Source of the DNA: Devosia aquimaris
GTDB lineage: Bacteria; Pseudomonadota; Alphaproteobacteria; Rhizobiales; Devosiaceae
Assembly: GCF_020169335.1 (NCBI RefSeq)
Contig: NZ_JAIEZN010000001.1
Coordinates: forward strand, 513,426-577,425
Reading direction: 5' to 3'
Length of the DNA stretch: 64,000 nt
Shown here: in pieces, positions 1-7,300 of the stretch
Layout: the number at the start of each line of letters is the position of its first letter
Position numbering within the stretch: position 1 is the first letter of the stretch
The notes under the pieces: generated by a model
Databases searched by the model: none
What the model was told of the DNA's origin: nothing
The model's input: the letters and a program-made list of their open reading frames with translations, nothing else
Made by a program: the position numbers and the translations under genes

Positions 1-207
1 CAGGACGTGGATCCGGAATCGCCGGCTGCGCAGAAGGGCTTTGCGGTGGGTGATGCGATCCTTGAGGTCAACAACACCCCGGTCGCCACCCTCGACGAGT
101 TCGAGGCGGCCATTGACGCGGTCAAGGCCAAGGGCCTGAATACCGCGCTCATCAAGGCCAGCCGCGATGGCGAAGCCCGCTTTGTCGGCCTGCCGCTGAG
201 CAAGTAA
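1..207 (+). CDS. DegP/Do-family serine protease, C-terminal PDZ fragment (5' end outside window)
   Basis: Only the last 68 codons are in the window. They encode the end of a PDZ domain: a D-P-x-S-P-A-A stretch, then K-G-F-x-V-G-D-A-I-L-E-V-N and a T-L-D-E-F-E-A-A-I helix. This is typical of the second PDZ of periplasmic HtrA/DegP proteases, which degrade or chaperone misfolded envelope proteins. The protease domain cannot be seen, so the family call rests on the PDZ and on the next genes: a DegP homologue followed by an OmpR-type regulator, a histidine kinase and glnE is an arrangement I recall from Rhizobiales. The frame enters open at base 1 and stops at a TAA with a second stop-like TAA just after it. 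Confidence 0.72.
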   Translation, partial: QDVDPESPAAQKGFAVGDAILEVNNTPVATLDEFEAAIDAVKAKGLNTALIKASRDGEARFVGLPLSK

Positions 208-213
208 TAATCA

Positions 214-242
214 TGACCCCGGGGCCTGTGGTCCCGGGGTCA
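214..242 (+). terminator. GC-rich hairpin between the protease and the two-component genes
   Basis: Perfect 10-bp arms (214-223 and 233-242) around a 9-base loop. There is no T-tract, so it may be an attenuator or mRNA-stability element within the operon, not a full intrinsic terminator. The open frame that runs through it from 213 is not used as coding here. Confidence 0.4.
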
Positions 243-269
243 ATCCGTTCAACAGCCGGGAGCATCGTG

Positions 270-941
270 GTGAAGATATTGCTGATCGAGGATGATCGGG
301 AGGCCGCGAGCTATCTGATGCAGGCCCTGGATGAGGCCGGGCATATCACCCATCACGCCGCTGACGGCGAAACCGGCTACGCCATGGCCTCGGGCATGGA
401 CTATGACGTGCTGATCGTGGATCGCATGCTGCCCCGCCGCGATGGTCTGTCGATCGTGGAATCGCTGCGCGCCGAGGACGACAAGACGCCCGTGCTGATC
501 CTGTCCGCTTTGGGCGAGGTCGATGACCGGGTCACCGGCCTGCGCGCCGGCGGCGATGACTATCTCACCAAGCCCTATGCCTTTACCGAACTCTTGGCCC
601 GTGTTGAAGTGCTGGCGCGTCGCTCGAGCCCCACTGAGGCCGCCACCAGCTACGCCGTGGCCGGGCTCACCCTTGACCGTCTCTCGCGCAAGGTCGAGCG
701 CGATGGCGAGACCATCCTGCTGCAGCCGCGCGAATTCCGCCTGCTCGAATATCTGATGAAGAATGCCGGCAAGGTGGTGACCCGCACCATGCTGCTCGAG
801 AACGTCTGGGACTATCATTTCGATCCGCAGACCAATGTCATCGACGTGCACATGTCCCGCCTGCGCTCCAAGATCGACAAGGGCCACGCCACCCCGCTGC
901 TGCATACCGTGCGCGGCGCCGGCTACATGATCCGCGAGTAG
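270..941 (+). CDS. OmpR/PhoB-family response regulator
   Basis: A 223-aa two-domain DNA-binding response regulator. The receiver domain (about residues 1-115) has the acidic pair E-D-D near the N-terminus, the phospho-acceptor Asp51 in I-V-D-R-M-L-P, and the conserved Lys in L-T-K-P-Y. A winged-helix output domain follows, with the L-Q-P-R-E-F-R-L-L-E-Y-L and V-I-D-V-H-M-S-R-L-R-S-K-I signatures. The frame is open back to an ATG at 213, but that passes through a perfect hairpin; the GTG at 270 has a GGGAG sequence about 7 bases upstream and gives the usual receiver start V-K-I-L-L-I-E-D-D. GTG at 267 is also possible. The cognate kinase starts 4 bases after the stop. The regulon cannot be read from sequence; the neighbouring DegP-type protease suggests envelope stress. 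Confidence 0.93.
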   Translation: MKILLIEDDREAASYLMQALDEAGHITHHAADGETGYAMASGMDYDVLIVDRMLPRRDGLSIVESLRAEDDKTPVLILSALGEVDDRVTGLRAGGDDYLTKPYAFTELLARVEVLARRSSPTEAATSYAVAGLTLDRLSRKVERDGETILLQPREFRLLEYLMKNAGKVVTRTMLLENVWDYHFDPQTNVIDVHMSRLRSKIDKGHATPLLHTVRGAGYMIRE

Positions 942-945
942 CCCC

Positions 946-2367
946 TTGAGCCGCTTTACCCAGCTGCTGCGCACATCCACGGTCAGGCTGACGGCGACGT
1001 TCATCCTGATCTTCTCGCTGTTTGCCATCCTGCTGCTGGCCTTCATCGGCTGGCAATCGAGCGTGTCCATCCAGCGCCAGCAGGCCAACGACATCGACCG
1101 CGAGGTGCAGGTGCTGCAGCGGCTTGACGCCAACCAGGGCATCCGCGCCGTGGCCATCGCGGTGCAGCGGGTCTCGCGCGCCCCGGGGCCGGGGGTCTAT
1201 TATCTCGGCGATGCCGCCGGCCAGTTCCTCCTGGGCAATGTCACGGACGTACCCCCCGAGGTGCTGCGCGAGCCGGGCACCTATAGCTTCAACTATGAGC
1301 GGGCCGACAGCCTGGCCGACACGGTCGACGCCATCGAGGGCAAGCCGGATCGGCCCAGCAAGGCCGGCTATGCCGTGGTGCGCTCTGTGGCGCTGAGCAA
1401 TGGCATGCGGCTGATCGTGGGGCGCGATGTCGTCGAGCGGCGCGGCTTCTCGGCCATTATCGTGCAGAGCTTCCTGTTCGGCGTGCTGGGCATCGTGCTG
1501 TTTTCGGTGATTGCCGGTGGCATCACCGCGCGCCGCGTGCTGCGTCGCATCGACACCATCCGCGACACCTCCACCAAGATCATGTCGGGTAATCTGAGCG
1601 AACGCGTGCCGGTGACCAAGCGCAATGACGAGTTCGACGGCCTGGCCACCAACCTCAACGCCATGCTCGACCGCATCGAACAATTGCTGCAGGGGCTCAA
1701 GGAGGTCACCGACAATGTGGCCCATGATCTCAAGACGCCGCTGACCCGGCTGCGCAACCAGGCCGAGTCGGCACTGCGCGATGGTGCATCGGACGAAAGC
1801 CGCAAGCAGGCACTGGCCACCACCATTGCCGAGAGCGACCGGCTGATCCAGACATTCAATGCCCTGCTGATGATCGCCCGCGTCGAAGCCGGCGCGCCGT
1901 CGGGCGCCCTGACCGAGATCGACGTCAGCGCCGTCGTTGCAGATTTGGCCGAGCTATATGGCCCCGTTGCCGAGGATGAGGGCATTGCGGTCACCACCGA
2001 TATTGCGCCCGGCGTGCATCTGCGCGCCAACCGCGAGCTGATTGGCCAGGCCATGGTCAACCTGCTCGAGAACGCCGTCAAATATGCCAAGCCCGATGGG
2101 GAAGGGGAGGGCAAGATCACGGTCGGCTTGCGCCAGGACGGTGGGCGGGTGCTGATCGAGGTTTCTGACAATGGCCCGGGCATTCCCGCCGAGGACCGCA
2201 AGCGCGTGCTGGAGCGTTTCGTCCGGCTCGAGAAGAGCCGTTCCGAAGCCGGTTCGGGCCTGGGTCTTTCCCTGGTCGATGCAGTGACCCGGCTGCACGG
2301 CGGCACTTTCCGCATCGAGGACAATGCTCCCGGTGTGCGGGCCGTGATCGACCTGCCAGCCGCCTGA
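946..2367 (+). CDS. Membrane sensor histidine kinase, partner of the preceding regulator
   Basis: A 473-aa class I sensor kinase starting at TTG. It has an N-terminal transmembrane helix (about 14-36), a periplasmic sensor of roughly 130 residues, a second helix (about 168-190), a HAMP segment, a dimerisation/phosphoacceptor domain with His260 in A-H-D-L-K-T-P-L, and an ATPase domain with E-N-A-V-K-Y-A (N box), D-N-G-P-G-I (G1) and G-S-G-L-G-L-S-L-V (G2). All catalytic boxes are intact, so autophosphorylation and transfer to the upstream regulator are expected. The H-box sequence resembles kinases of the EnvZ/QseC type. The signal is unknown. The four-base gap to the regulator gene implies co-transcription. 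Confidence 0.93.
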   Translation: MSRFTQLLRTSTVRLTATFILIFSLFAILLLAFIGWQSSVSIQRQQANDIDREVQVLQRLDANQGIRAVAIAVQRVSRAPGPGVYYLGDAAGQFLLGNVTDVPPEVLREPGTYSFNYERADSLADTVDAIEGKPDRPSKAGYAVVRSVALSNGMRLIVGRDVVERRGFSAIIVQSFLFGVLGIVLFSVIAGGITARRVLRRIDTIRDTSTKIMSGNLSERVPVTKRNDEFDGLATNLNAMLDRIEQLLQGLKEVTDNVAHDLKTPLTRLRNQAESALRDGASDESRKQALATTIAESDRLIQTFNALLMIARVEAGAPSGALTEIDVSAVVADLAELYGPVAEDEGIAVTTDIAPGVHLRANRELIGQAMVNLLENAVKYAKPDGEGEGKITVGLRQDGGRVLIEVSDNGPGIPAEDRKRVLERFVRLEKSRSEAGSGLGLSLVDAVTRLHGGTFRIEDNAPGVRAVIDLPAA

Positions 2368-2393
2368 ACCATGCGAGTGGCCTTGCAGGGCCT

Positions 2394-5300
2394 GTGTCGC
2401 CAAGCTATCCCATTGCCATGGTCATAAAACTCAGCGCCCTGCCGAAAATCGCAACGCCGCGTGTCTCTGCCTGGCTTGCCGAACTGTCGCCCGATCAGAG
2501 CAGCGCTCTGGCTCCGGCCCTGCCGGCGCTGGGGCCATTGCTGGAGTCGGCGCCCTATCTGCTGGAATTGGCGCAGACCAATCTGGGCTGGCTGATCGAG
2601 GTGCTCGGCGACACGGCTGATGGCGCCTTCATCGACATTGTCGAGGCCGTCGACGCGGCCGGTCGCGTGGCCGCGAACGAGGCCGAACTGGCCCCGGTGC
2701 TGCGCATTGCCAAGGGGCGTACGGCCCTGCTGGCCGCCCTGTCGGAGACCGGCGGCGCCTGGACCACCGCACAGGCGACGGCAGCCCTGTCCGATCTCGC
2801 CGATGCCGCACTCGATGCCGCGCTCAACCTGTTGCTGCGCGAAGCGGCGGCCAAGGGGCAGCTGACGCTGCCACCCGGCGAGGCGACAGCAGCCAATTCC
2901 GGCCTGGCCATTTTTGCCCTGGGCAAGCATGGCGGACAGGAGCTGAACTATTCGTCCGACATCGACATCGTAGCCTTCTACGACCCCGACAAGGGCGTGC
3001 TGCAGGACCCCGGCGAAGCCACCAAGATCTATTCCCGCATCGTACAGAAGCTGGTCGGGCTGATGGAGGAACGGCAGGCCTTTGGCTATGTCTTCCGCAC
3101 CGACCTGCGCCTGCGGCCCGACCCGGGTTCGACGCCAGTCGCCATCTCCTTTGATGCGGCGCTGTCCTATTACGAAAGTCGCGGGCAGAACTGGGAACGG
3201 GCCGCCTGGATCAAGGCCCGCGCCTGCGCCGGGGACAAGCGCGTGGGCGAAGCCTTTCTGCGCGAGCTGGCCCCCTATGTCTGGCGCAAGCATCTCGACT
3301 TCGCGACCATCGCCGACATCCAGGCGATGAAGCGCCAGATCAACATTGCCAAGAATGTTGGCGAGATCCGCGTCGAAGGCCACAACGTCAAGCTTGGCCG
3401 CGGTGGCATCCGCGAGATCGAGTTCTTTACCCAGACCCAGCAGCTCATTGCAGGTGGTCGCGACAAGACACTGCGCGTCAAGCCGACAGCCCACGCGCTG
3501 GCGGCGCTGGCCGACGCCAACTGGATTTCTCCGCGCACCGCCACCGAACTCACGCAGACCTATTGGTATCTGCGTGCGGTGGAAAATCGCCTGCAGATGC
3601 TGCGCGATGAACAGACCCATGTCATGCCGGCCACCCCGGCCGAAGTGGCCGTGATCGGCACGCTGATGGGGGAGAGCGATCTGCGCCAGTTCGAGGCCGA
3701 TTATCGCAGCGCGCTTGAGCGCGTGGCCGGCTACTACGCGGAACTGTTCACCGAAGGCGAAACGCTGGGGAGCGGCGAAGGCAACCTGGTTTTCACCGGC
3801 AGCGACGACGACCCGGGCACGCTCGAAACCCTGACCGCCATGGGCTTCTCCAATGCGTCCAAGGTCATCGAGACGGTGCGGAAGTGGCACTATGGCAGCT
3901 ATCCGGCCACCCGGGCGTCTGCCGCCCGCGCCCATCTCACCGAACTGCTGCCGGCCCTGCTCAATACGCTCAGCAACGCCGGCAATGCCGATGAGGCGCT
4001 GGCCAAGTTTGACAGCTTCCTGTCGCGCCTGCCCACTGGCGTGCAGCTGTTTGCCCTGCTGCGCAACCACCCCAATCTGCGCACCCTGCTGGTGCAGATG
4101 ATGGCCTCGGCGCCGCGCATGTCCGAGGCCGTGATCCACCGCGCCCATGTCATGGATGGGCTGATCGATCCGGCCTTTGCCAATGACGTGACCCGCCGTG
4201 ACGTGCTGGTGGCCAAGGTTGATGCCTTCCTGGCCGACGCGCGCTCCTATGAAGAGGTGATCGACCGCGCCCGCATTATCGGCCAGGAGCAGAAGTTCCT
4301 GATTGCCGCCGGCCTGCTGTCGGGCACGGTGAGCGCGCGCGGGGCAGGCGAGCAATTCTCCGCCCTCGCCGAGACCCTGCTCAACCGGCTGTTTGCCAGC
4401 GTCCGGATAGAGTTCGAGCGCCGCCATGGTGTCATCGCCGGCGGCAAGGTGGGGCTACTTGCCTTTGGCAAGATGGCCAGCCGCGAAATGACGGTGGCGT
4501 CCGATCTCGACTTCATCCTGCTCTATGACGCCCCCGACACCGAGTCCTCGGGCGAAAAGCCGCTCAACACCAGTCACTATTACACCCGCCTGACCCAGCG
4601 TCTTGTCGCTGCTGTCACCGCACCGACGGCCGAGGGCGTGCTTTACGAGGCCGACATGCGGCTGCGCCCCTCGGGCAATGCCGGGCCGCTGGCGACAAGC
4701 CTTGCCGGCTTCAAGGCCTATCACCGCGACAACGCCTGGACCTGGGAGCATCTCGCCCTCAGCCGGGCCCGCGTCGTGGTGGCCGACGACAGCTTCGGCT
4801 TCGCCATCGATGCAGCAATCACCGAGGTGATGTCCCGCCCGCGCGACGTCAACAAGACCATTGATGATGTGGTGTCCATGCGCGCCCTGATGGCGCGGGA
4901 ACGCCCGGCCCGGCACAGCTTTGACCTCAAGCTGGCCAGTGGCGGACTGATCGACCTCGAGTTCATTGCGCAGTCGGCGCAACTGGTGGCAGGCAATACT
5001 ATCGGCCTGCCTCAGGCGCCAACCATGGCCGTGCTGCAGCGCCTGGGTGAAACAGGGCTCGTGCCCAATGGCGTGCGGCTGGCGCAAATCCATGAGGTCT
5101 ATGCCACGGTTCTGCAGGTGATGAGTTCGGCGCTGGTACATCCGCTGCGCGACGAGGCCTGGCCGGGTGCCTTCAAGGAACTGCTGGCCGGGCTGACCCA
5201 TTATCCGGACTTCAGCCGCCTCGAAACCGACCTCGGCGACATGCGCAACGAAGTCAGTGCCGCAGCCACGGCCTGGTACGAGAAGGCCAGAACGCTCTAG
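2394..5300 (+). CDS. glnE: Bifunctional glutamine synthetase adenylyltransferase/deadenylase
   Basis: A 968-aa protein, full family length (about 950-1000). GlnE attaches AMP to, or removes it from, glutamine synthetase in response to PII and glutamine. Two nucleotidyltransferase halves are visible: G-K-H-G-G-Q-E-L-N-Y-S-S-D-I-D-I near residue 177 (deadenylylating half) and G-K-M-A-S-R-E-M-T-V-A-S-D-L-D-F near residue 692 (adenylylating half), each followed by an R-L-R-P motif. The start is uncertain: GTG at 2394 has only a weak AGG upstream, and ATG at 2418 is an in-frame alternative giving 960 residues. It lies 26 bases after the kinase and is probably co-transcribed with it. No PII gene is in the window. 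Confidence 0.95.
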   Translation: MSPSYPIAMVIKLSALPKIATPRVSAWLAELSPDQSSALAPALPALGPLLESAPYLLELAQTNLGWLIEVLGDTADGAFIDIVEAVDAAGRVAANEAELAPVLRIAKGRTALLAALSETGGAWTTAQATAALSDLADAALDAALNLLLREAAAKGQLTLPPGEATAANSGLAIFALGKHGGQELNYSSDIDIVAFYDPDKGVLQDPGEATKIYSRIVQKLVGLMEERQAFGYVFRTDLRLRPDPGSTPVAISFDAALSYYESRGQNWERAAWIKARACAGDKRVGEAFLRELAPYVWRKHLDFATIADIQAMKRQINIAKNVGEIRVEGHNVKLGRGGIREIEFFTQTQQLIAGGRDKTLRVKPTAHALAALADANWISPRTATELTQTYWYLRAVENRLQMLRDEQTHVMPATPAEVAVIGTLMGESDLRQFEADYRSALERVAGYYAELFTEGETLGSGEGNLVFTGSDDDPGTLETLTAMGFSNASKVIETVRKWHYGSYPATRASAARAHLTELLPALLNTLSNAGNADEALAKFDSFLSRLPTGVQLFALLRNHPNLRTLLVQMMASAPRMSEAVIHRAHVMDGLIDPAFANDVTRRDVLVAKVDAFLADARSYEEVIDRARIIGQEQKFLIAAGLLSGTVSARGAGEQFSALAETLLNRLFASVRIEFERRHGVIAGGKVGLLAFGKMASREMTVASDLDFILLYDAPDTESSGEKPLNTSHYYTRLTQRLVAAVTAPTAEGVLYEADMRLRPSGNAGPLATSLAGFKAYHRDNAWTWEHLALSRARVVVADDSFGFAIDAAITEVMSRPRDVNKTIDDVVSMRALMARERPARHSFDLKLASGGLIDLEFIAQSAQLVAGNTIGLPQAPTMAVLQRLGETGLVPNGVRLAQIHEVYATVLQVMSSALVHPLRDEAWPGAFKELLAGLTHYPDFSRLETDLGDMRNEVSAAATAWYEKARTL

Positions 5301-5306
5301 AGGGCG

Positions 5307-5480
5307 TCAGCGCGCCGGGCGCGGCGGAACCGCGATGCCGCGCTCGGTCATGACGGTCAGAATGCTGTCGGGGATCGGCCGGCAGGCGCATTGCGCTGCG
5401 TGATCGAGATGCCAGGCCAGACGCTGTTCCAGCGTTGCGTGTTCGGGCATGGGGTGGGCGTCGTGCCAGTCGCGGTTCAT
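5307..5480 (-). CDS. 57-aa conserved-looking micro-protein, His/Cys-rich
   Basis: This frame lies below common ORF length cut-offs. It starts with ATG at 5480, sharing an ATGA overlap with the stop of the upstream histidine kinase, and ends with TGA at 5309-5307, six bases from the convergent glnE stop. The protein begins M-N-R-D-W-H-D-A-H-P-M-P-E and continues T-L-E-Q-R-L-A-W-H-L-D-H-A-x2-C-A-C-R-P-I-P. The pattern of W-H, H-P-M-P, T-L-x-x-R-x-x-W-H-x-x-H and C-x-C-R-P-x-P resembles short uncharacterised proteins I recall from many bacteria, often annotated only as hypothetical. The four His and C-x-C suggest a metal site, but that is inference. Translational coupling to the kinase is the strongest evidence that it is real. 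Confidence 0.68.
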   Translation of the reverse strand: MNRDWHDAHPMPEHATLEQRLAWHLDHAAQCACRPIPDSILTVMTERGIAVPPRPAR

Positions 5481-7120
5481 TCTGCTGCCTGTAGGTTGAT
5501 CATTGAATCCAGCGGCAGCGAGATGGCCACCGTCGTCCCCAACGCCGGGCTGGAATCGATGGCCAGTTTGCCGCCGCTCTGTTCGGCAATTGCGCGGGCG
5601 ATCGAAATTCCCAGCCCCTGACCCACGCCTTCGCGGGTAAAGGTGGCGTCGCCCAGGGCAAAGGGTTGCGAGAGTGTCGCCAGGCGCTCCTCGCTCATGC
5701 CCACGCCGGTGTCGGTGATCTCGATGACCACGCCGTCGCGCGCCGCAAAGGCCGCCAGGGTGATCGAGCCGCCCTTGGGCGTGAAGCGCAGGGAATTCTC
5801 CATGATATTGCCCACCATACGCGCCAGTCCCATGCGGTCGCCGAGCACCACCGCCTGGCAGGGGGCACAGCGCACGAAGGCAATGCCCGCCCGCTGGGCC
5901 TGACCATGGAACCGGTCGAGCACGCTGTCCAGCAGATCGTCCACCACCACCGGCTCGCTGCGCAACACCTTGGCACCGCTCTCGAACTCGGCAAGGTCCA
6001 GGATCGTTGCGAAGGAGGCCAGCAGGTGTTCACCGGACTGCTTGATGGACTGCACATAATCGGCATAACGGGGGTCGCCGAGCGGTCCATAGGTCTGGTG
6101 CCGCATCATCTCGGCGAAACCGATGATATGGTTGAGCGGCGTACGAATGTCGTGGCTGAGATGGGCCAGGAAATTGGTTTTGGCGTGACTGGCCGCTTCG
6201 GCTTTGAGTTTTTCTTCGTGATAGCGGCGGGCGAGCAGGCGCTGCTCGCTCTGCACCGCCTGCAGCATGTTGTCGATCTGCTTGCGCTCAGTGATGTCGC
6301 TCACCAGGGTCATGAAGCCGCCGTCGGCCAGGGGCCGTTCGTCGATCAGCAGGCACTGGCCATCCTCGCCATGCAGTTCCAGCAGGCGCTTGTTGTCGTC
6401 TTCATTGATCAGGTTCACATAGCCGCCATTGATCAGCACCTGCAGCGTGTCACGGTAGCTGGCATGGGGCTGCGTGAGGTTGAGCCGCTGGCGGAAACTG
6501 TCGTTGCACACCACAAGCTCGCCGGTTCGTGTCCAGCAGGCGACGCCCATGGGAATGGCGGCGGTGACGGTGCGGTAGCTCTGGCGCTGCCACACGTCGG
6601 TCATCCCGCCCAGCCTACTGCGCGCCGCCACAAAGACCAGCAGCGCGGCCAGGGCAAAGGCAATCCCACCCCGCTGGGCGATGCCGATCCAGAGATTGTC
6701 AGGTTCGTTGGCCACCGAGACCGCTTCACTGACGCTGGGCTCGATCGCCGCAACCGGCTGCACCATGTCCATGCCAACGGGCGTCGCCACCAGGCCGCTG
6801 CCGAGCCACGGCGCCAGCGAACTGCCGCCCTGTGGACCCATCGCCACCGGGCTCGACTGTTCCAGCCTGGCCAGTTCGGTGCTGATGGTGGTCAGCGCGC
6901 GGTCTGTCGACATCATGGTGCTGACCGCGTCGTAGGCCACGAACAGGCTGGCGGCCAGCACGGACGTCATGGCGACGGCCAGCGTAATGGGGGAGGCTGC
7001 GAAGGGGTGCGGGCGAAGGCTGGGTCGGCTCGTGCCCGGCCCCGGTTGGGAAGCGGGTGTTTGATCCTGGTCGGCCCGGAATCCCTTGGCCCCGACGCCG
7101 GATATCTCCGCCGACCGCAT
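5477..7120 (-). CDS. Membrane PAS-containing sensor histidine kinase
   Basis: A 547-aa kinase with two predicted transmembrane helices (about 43-65 and 150-170) around a periplasmic region of roughly 85 residues, then a PAS-like domain (M-G-V-A-C-W-T-R-T-G-E-L-V-V-C-N), a short coiled segment, a phosphoacceptor domain with His323 in L-S-H-D-I-R-T-P-L-N-H-I-I-G-F, and an ATPase domain with E-N-S-L-R-F-T-P, D-T-G-V-G-M and G-Q-G-L-G-I-S-I. The H-D-I-R-T-P-L-N form and architecture recall the PleC/DivJ/PdhS kinases of alphaproteobacterial cell-cycle control, but I cannot assign a partner, and no regulator gene is adjacent. The ATG has GGAGAA upstream. It is followed with a 4-base overlap by a 57-aa micro-gene. 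Confidence 0.9.
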   Translation of the reverse strand: MRSAEISGVGAKGFRADQDQTPASQPGPGTSRPSLRPHPFAASPITLAVAMTSVLAASLFVAYDAVSTMMSTDRALTTISTELARLEQSSPVAMGPQGGSSLAPWLGSGLVATPVGMDMVQPVAAIEPSVSEAVSVANEPDNLWIGIAQRGGIAFALAALLVFVAARSRLGGMTDVWQRQSYRTVTAAIPMGVACWTRTGELVVCNDSFRQRLNLTQPHASYRDTLQVLINGGYVNLINEDDNKRLLELHGEDGQCLLIDERPLADGGFMTLVSDITERKQIDNMLQAVQSEQRLLARRYHEEKLKAEAASHAKTNFLAHLSHDIRTPLNHIIGFAEMMRHQTYGPLGDPRYADYVQSIKQSGEHLLASFATILDLAEFESGAKVLRSEPVVVDDLLDSVLDRFHGQAQRAGIAFVRCAPCQAVVLGDRMGLARMVGNIMENSLRFTPKGGSITLAAFAARDGVVIEITDTGVGMSEERLATLSQPFALGDATFTREGVGQGLGISIARAIAEQSGGKLAIDSSPALGTTVAISLPLDSMINLQAAE

Positions 7121-7227
7121 GTACTTCTCCGCTATAAGTTAGGCTAGAAACGGCGACCCGATTTGCCGTTAACGAACAATGAATCAGCCCGTCAGCGGTG
7201 TCCAGAGCCCTGTCCCGCGGCATGCGG

Positions 7228-7253
7228 GCTGACCCGCGAAAACGCGAGTCAGC
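7228..7253 (-). terminator. Hairpin in the gap between aminopeptidase N and the histidine kinase
   Basis: Arms of 11 bp (7228-7238 and 7243-7253) with one mismatch that becomes a U-G wobble in the minus-strand RNA, and a TTTT loop on that strand. It lies 48 bases past the aminopeptidase stop. No T-tract follows, so termination is possible but unproven. The rest of the 180-base gap (7121-7300) shows no gene and should hold the kinase promoter. Confidence 0.4.
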
Positions 7254-7300
7254 AGAATCACTTAGCGGTGAAGAAAAATTCTTCCAATCTTGGCGCCGAT

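Noticed and set aside
1368-4427. 1019-aa open frame on the minus strand
   Set aside because: It lies antisense to the sensor kinase and glnE, which both have clear family motifs; it is a GC-rich shadow with low-complexity content.
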